A DNA stretch of 8,642 bases from Streptosporangiaceae bacterium (GTDB lineage Bacteria; Actinomycetota; Actinomycetes; Streptosporangiales; Streptosporangiaceae), in NCBI GenBank assembly GCA_030045215.1, contig JASIBJ010000829.1, forward strand, positions 1 to 8,642, written 5' to 3'. Below the pieces are notes generated by a model. That model did no database searches and was not told the origin of the DNA. It was given only the letters and a program-made list of their open reading frames with translations. Below, piece after piece: positions 6,080 through 8,642 of the stretch. Each line of letters begins with the position of its first letter. The stretch's first letter is position 1. The translations under genes and the position numbers were made by a program.

Positions 6080-6600
6080 CCCGCGGCCAGGGCACGCAGC
6101 AGCGCCTTCATCCACGGCCCGAGATCGGCGGGCGTCCGGGCCGAGATGAGGTTGCCGTCGACCACCGTTGCCTCATCAACCCAGTCAGTGCCCGCGTTCA
6201 CCATGTCGTCGCGGATGGCGCCGACGCTCGTGGCGCGCCGGCCCTTAAGGATCCTGGCCGATATCGGCACCCAGCCCGCGTGGCAGATGAACGCGATCGG
6301 CTTGCTGTTCTCGTCGAACGCGCGCACCAGGTCCAGGACGGCCTGGGAGCGCCGCAGCTTGTCCGGTGCGTAGCCGCCGGGGATGACCAGGGCGTCGAAG
6401 TCGTCCGCACTGACCTCGTCCACCGTGGTGTCGACATCGACCGGGCCGTGCCCCTTCTTCCCTGTGACCGGGTACTCGTCGAGCCCGGCGACCGTGACGG
6501 AGACGTCTTCCTCGCGCAGCCGGTACAGCGGGTAGAGCAATTCCATGTCCTCGAAGTCATCGGCCGCGAGGAGGAGAACCTTCCTGTTTGCTAGTGCCAT
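6076..6600 (-). CDS. DJ-1/PfpI family protein (type 1 glutamine amidotransferase-like)
   Basis: A 174-residue cytosolic DJ-1/PfpI superfamily protein. Family members have been reported as intracellular proteases, glyoxalases or deglycases and are linked with reactive-carbonyl and oxidative stress; the true reaction is debated. The start MALANRKVLLLAADDFEDMEL carries the conserved acidic residue (Glu17) that contacts the active cysteine. The nucleophile elbow is AFICHAGW with Cys106-His107, the usual PfpI Cys-His pair. LVIPGGYAPDKLR (71-83) and the C-terminal ISARTPADLGPWMKALL match the PfpI subgroup. Full length. It begins 21 bases after the end of the second MDR gene on the same strand, so the two are probably one transcript and may act on related reactive substrates. 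Confidence 0.93.
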   Translation of the reverse strand: MALANRKVLLLAADDFEDMELLYPLYRLREEDVSVTVAGLDEYPVTGKKGHGPVDVDTTVDEVSADDFDALVIPGGYAPDKLRRSQAVLDLVRAFDENSKPIAFICHAGWVPISARILKGRRATSVGAIRDDMVNAGTDWVDEATVVDGNLISARTPADLGPWMKALLRALAAG

Positions 6601-6621
6601 GCACCCGACCCTACGCTCTGG

Positions 6622-7536
6622 CTACGGCAGCACGACGATCTTGCCGTGGGTGTGGCCACGCTCCAGCTCGCGGTACGCCGCCCTGACCTCCGACAGCGGA
6701 TAGGTGGCCGCGATCGGGACCTCGAGCTTGCCGTCGGCGATCAGCGCGGCCAGCTCCGCCATTGTCTTGGCGCTGCCGCCGGCGGCGTTGCCCTCGGCCT
6801 TCACGCCGTGCTGCTGCACGGCCGCGAAGTTGGCGATCGTGTCGATCCGTGAGGGCGAGACGCCAAGAGCGAGCGCCAGGTCGACATAACCATCCCCGAA
6901 GGTGTCAATGAATGCGTCGACGTGGTCGGCGGCCCGCCGGATGCGGTCCTCCACCCCGTCGCCGTAGGTCACCGGGATCACGCCGTGATCTCTCAGCCAC
7001 TCGTGGTTGGCCTCGCTGGCCAGTCCGATGACGGTGGCACCCGCCAGCCGCGCCAACTCGACCGCGAGGGAGCCCACTCCCCCGGCCGCGCCGGAAACGA
7101 CAACGACATCGCCGGGCTGCAGCGCGACCGCGCGCACGGCCGCGTATGCCGTGGCCCCGGCCACATACAGCGATCCCGCGACTTCCCACGGGACGGAGGC
7201 CGGCTTCGGCGTCAGGTTCCCGGCTGCCACCAGCGCGTACTCCGCATGGCTGGCGCGGTCGTCGGTGAATCCGATCACCTCATCACCGACCGCGACGCCA
7301 GTCGTGCCCGGTCCGAGCTCGGCCACGGTTCCGGCCAGATCGCTGCCCTCCCCCGACGGGAAGGTGGCAGGGAAGCGGGCATGCAGCGCGCCGCTGCGGA
7401 TCTTGGCCTCACCGGGGTTGATTCCTGCGGCCCGCACCCGCACCAGCACCTGACCCGGCCCGGGTACCGGGCGGGGCACGTCCACCACGTTCAGGACGTC
7501 TACGTCCCCGTACTCGTTAAACCGCACCGCCTTCAT
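6622..7536 (-). CDS. Zinc-free NADP-dependent MDR oxidoreductase (quinone/enone reductase type)
   Basis: A 304-residue MDR-superfamily oxidoreductase of the quinone reductase type, cytosolic, reducing quinones or alpha,beta-unsaturated carbonyls with NAD(P)H. The GroES-like domain starts MKAVRFNEYGDVDVLNVVDV and includes RAAGINPGEAKIRSGA (35-50); no zinc-ligand pattern is present. The Rossmann loop is VSGAAGGVGSLAVEL (147-161). The end YRELERGHTHGKIVVLP is the typical family close. The frame is open upstream to 7596, but the ATG at 7534-7536 is chosen because GGAGG (7542-7546) lies 5 bases before it and because homologues begin MKA. It is a distant paralogue of the MDR gene at 1201-2139. The DJ-1/PfpI gene follows at 21 bases, suggesting an electrophile-stress operon. 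Half-sites upstream may be regulatory. Confidence 0.94.
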   Translation of the reverse strand: MKAVRFNEYGDVDVLNVVDVPRPVPGPGQVLVRVRAAGINPGEAKIRSGALHARFPATFPSGEGSDLAGTVAELGPGTTGVAVGDEVIGFTDDRASHAEYALVAAGNLTPKPASVPWEVAGSLYVAGATAYAAVRAVALQPGDVVVVSGAAGGVGSLAVELARLAGATVIGLASEANHEWLRDHGVIPVTYGDGVEDRIRRAADHVDAFIDTFGDGYVDLALALGVSPSRIDTIANFAAVQQHGVKAEGNAAGGSAKTMAELAALIADGKLEVPIAATYPLSEVRAAYRELERGHTHGKIVVLP

Positions 7537-7578
7537 GGGTGCCTCCGTGGTTACGCGCTTCGTCGTGCTGGCCGCACC

Positions 7579-7674
7579 GGTCGTGACCGCCATCATGGTA
7601 CTGACCCACGAGACCGGTCACACGGTGGTGGCCCGGCTGCTGGGTGACGGCCGCGATGACGCTCGGGGGTGACC
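7579..7674. promoter_or_regulatory. Cluster of TGACC/GGTCA half-sites upstream of the second MDR gene
   Basis: TGACC occurs at 7584-7588 (with GGTC at 7579-7582 just before it), 7602-7606 and 7670-7674, and GGTCA at 7616-7620. The 7602-7606 and 7616-7620 copies form an inverted pair with 9 bases between, and GACCGGTC at 7612-7619 is an 8-base perfect palindrome. They fill the 162-base gap between menD and the MDR gene, where the promoter and operator of the MDR/DJ-1 pair should be. No regulator gene is in the window. Confidence 0.3.
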
Positions 7675-7698
7675 GCGGGTGAGACCAGGCCCGTAGGG

Positions 7699-8642
7699 CT
7701 AGACAAGCGCGGCCGAGCAAGCCTCGGAGATCGCTGCGCGCAGCTTGGCGCCGGCTGCCCGATCCGTGCGCACCTCGACCAGCCTGACGCCGGACCCGGT
7801 AAGAACCTGGGTCAGCTCGTCGGCTCGCTCGATGCGGACATACGGTAGCCCGGCCGCGCCGGCGAGTTGCTCGAAGTCGGTGCCGTGCGGCGTGCCGAAT
7901 ACGCGCTCGAACGGACCGGGAAATGCCGCCTGCTCCAGGGAGGAGAAGATCCCGCCGCCGTCGTTGTTCACCACGATCAGGCACAGGTCGGGCCGCGGCT
8001 CCTGCGGGCCTAGCATCAGCCCAGGCGCGTCGTGCAGCAGTGCGAGGTCGCCGAGCAGGGCGACGGCTGGCCCGCCGCCGGCAGACTGATGGGCCAGGGC
8101 GGCGCCGATCGCCGACGAGACTAGCCCGTCGATCCCGCTCGCTCCCCTGCTGGCCAGGACCCGGATGTCCGACCGCGGCGTCATGTGCCGGTCCAGGTCC
8201 CTGGCTGGCATGCTCGAGGCCACCCACAGCAACGCCCCGGACGGCACTTGAGCCGCAACCGACCGCGCCAGGAGCGGCTCGCTGAGCGTCCCGTCACCGG
8301 CCAGCACCTCGTCCGCGGCGGCCCGCGCGGCCGTATCGGCGGCCAGCCACGACCCGAGCCAGCCCGACGCCCCGGTGTCCGACACTGACGGCCTGGGGCG
8401 GCCGCGAAGCACCACACGGCCCGCGACGTCGCTGGCGGTGCGGGCCGGATCGGACCAGCGGCCCGGGGCCTGGGTCAGCGCGATGTGCCGCGCGCCGGAT
8501 GATCCGCCATTCCGCAGCAGGGCGAGCTGAGCGCGGGAGAGCCCTGGCCGTCCCGCCGACAGGATCACATCGGGCTTGTGCTCCCGGATGAAGGCGGCTG
8601 ACTCGAGCAGGAACTGGTAGCCGCACAGGGCAGCGGGCCCGT
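7699..8642 (-). CDS. menD: MenD, SEPHCHC synthase, C-terminal part (cut by right edge)
   Basis: The last 313 or so residues of 2-succinyl-5-enolpyruvyl-6-hydroxy-3-cyclohexene-1-carboxylate synthase, the thiamine-diphosphate enzyme that joins isochorismate and 2-oxoglutarate in menaquinone biosynthesis. The frame stays open to the edge, so the GTG near 8568 is internal and not the start. From the edge inward: the end of the middle domain (DVILSAGRPGLSRAQLALLRN), then the ThDP-binding C-terminal domain with SSMPARDLD, RGASGIDGLVSSAIG, LLGDLALLHDAPGLML (GDL near 8046-8051) and NNDGGGIF (7945-7968), followed by FERVFGTPHGTDFEQLA, all strongly MenD-like. About 240 N-terminal residues are missing, judged by the usual length of about 550. 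No clear terminator hairpin follows the TAG (7699-7701), so some read-through into the MDR gene is possible. Confidence 0.95.
   Translation of the reverse strand, partial: GPAALCGYQFLLESAAFIREHKPDVILSAGRPGLSRAQLALLRNGGSSGARHIALTQAPGRWSDPARTASDVAGRVVLRGRPRPSVSDTGASGWLGSWLAADTAARAAADEVLAGDGTLSEPLLARSVAAQVPSGALLWVASSMPARDLDRHMTPRSDIRVLASRGASGIDGLVSSAIGAALAHQSAGGGPAVALLGDLALLHDAPGLMLGPQEPRPDLCLIVVNNDGGGIFSSLEQAAFPGPFERVFGTPHGTDFEQLAGAAGLPYVRIERADELTQVLTGSGVRLVEVRTDRAAGAKLRAAISEACSAALV

Noticed and set aside
7537..7596. 20-codon N-terminal extension of the second MDR gene
   Set aside because: The extension (MMAVTTGAASTTKRV...) is unlike the family, and GGAGG is well placed for the ATG at 7534-7536.
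8566..8568. GTG as the true start of the MenD frame
   Set aside because: The frame remains open to the window edge with MenD-like sequence, and the protein would lack its whole N-terminal domain.

Overview
The window is GC-rich, with G or C at most third codon positions, GTG starts on several genes and Gly/Ser/Pro-rich linkers. Together with a menaquinone-pathway menD, this points to an actinomycete chromosome. The genus cannot be told from this sequence. I see no tRNA, rRNA, CRISPR array, transposase, integrase or phage gene. The content is mostly housekeeping and stress metabolism, and I did not find a new multi-gene defence or biosynthetic system.

Layout. At the left edge, on the minus strand, is the N-terminal 273 residues of a membrane-anchored HtrA/DegP-like serine protease; its catalytic serine lies outside the window. 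A 381-base gap (820-1200) then separates it from the plus-strand genes. The gap holds a compact cluster of symmetric elements (863-900), a doubtful 56-residue ORF and a small palindrome next to the following gene. The plus-strand run consists of a zinc-free quinone oxidoreductase-type MDR protein (1201-2139), an EntS/MFS_3-type exporter (2245-3573), a type II haloacid dehalogenase-like HAD hydrolase (3685-4386, followed by a GC hairpin), an M55 D-aminopeptidase (4578-5396), a possible 28-codon ORF (5396-5482) that overlaps the genes on both sides by a few bases, and a PPOX-type flavin/F420 split-barrel protein (5479-5991). A hairpin lies between this run and the convergent minus-strand genes.

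On the minus strand at the right are a second zinc-free MDR oxidoreductase (6622-7536) and a DJ-1/PfpI protein (6076-6600), 21 bases apart and probably co-transcribed. Upstream of them is the C-terminal part of menD (7699 to the right edge), which makes SEPHCHC in menaquinone biosynthesis. The MDR/DJ-1 pair fits detoxification of reactive carbonyls or quinones. Its position behind menD is suggestive but does not prove a functional link.

The most interesting items are non-coding or very small: the doubly overlapping 28-codon ORF, the 38-base symmetric cluster upstream of the HtrA gene, and a concentration of TGACC/GGTCA half-sites upstream of the second MDR gene. All are pattern-based and need comparative checks.
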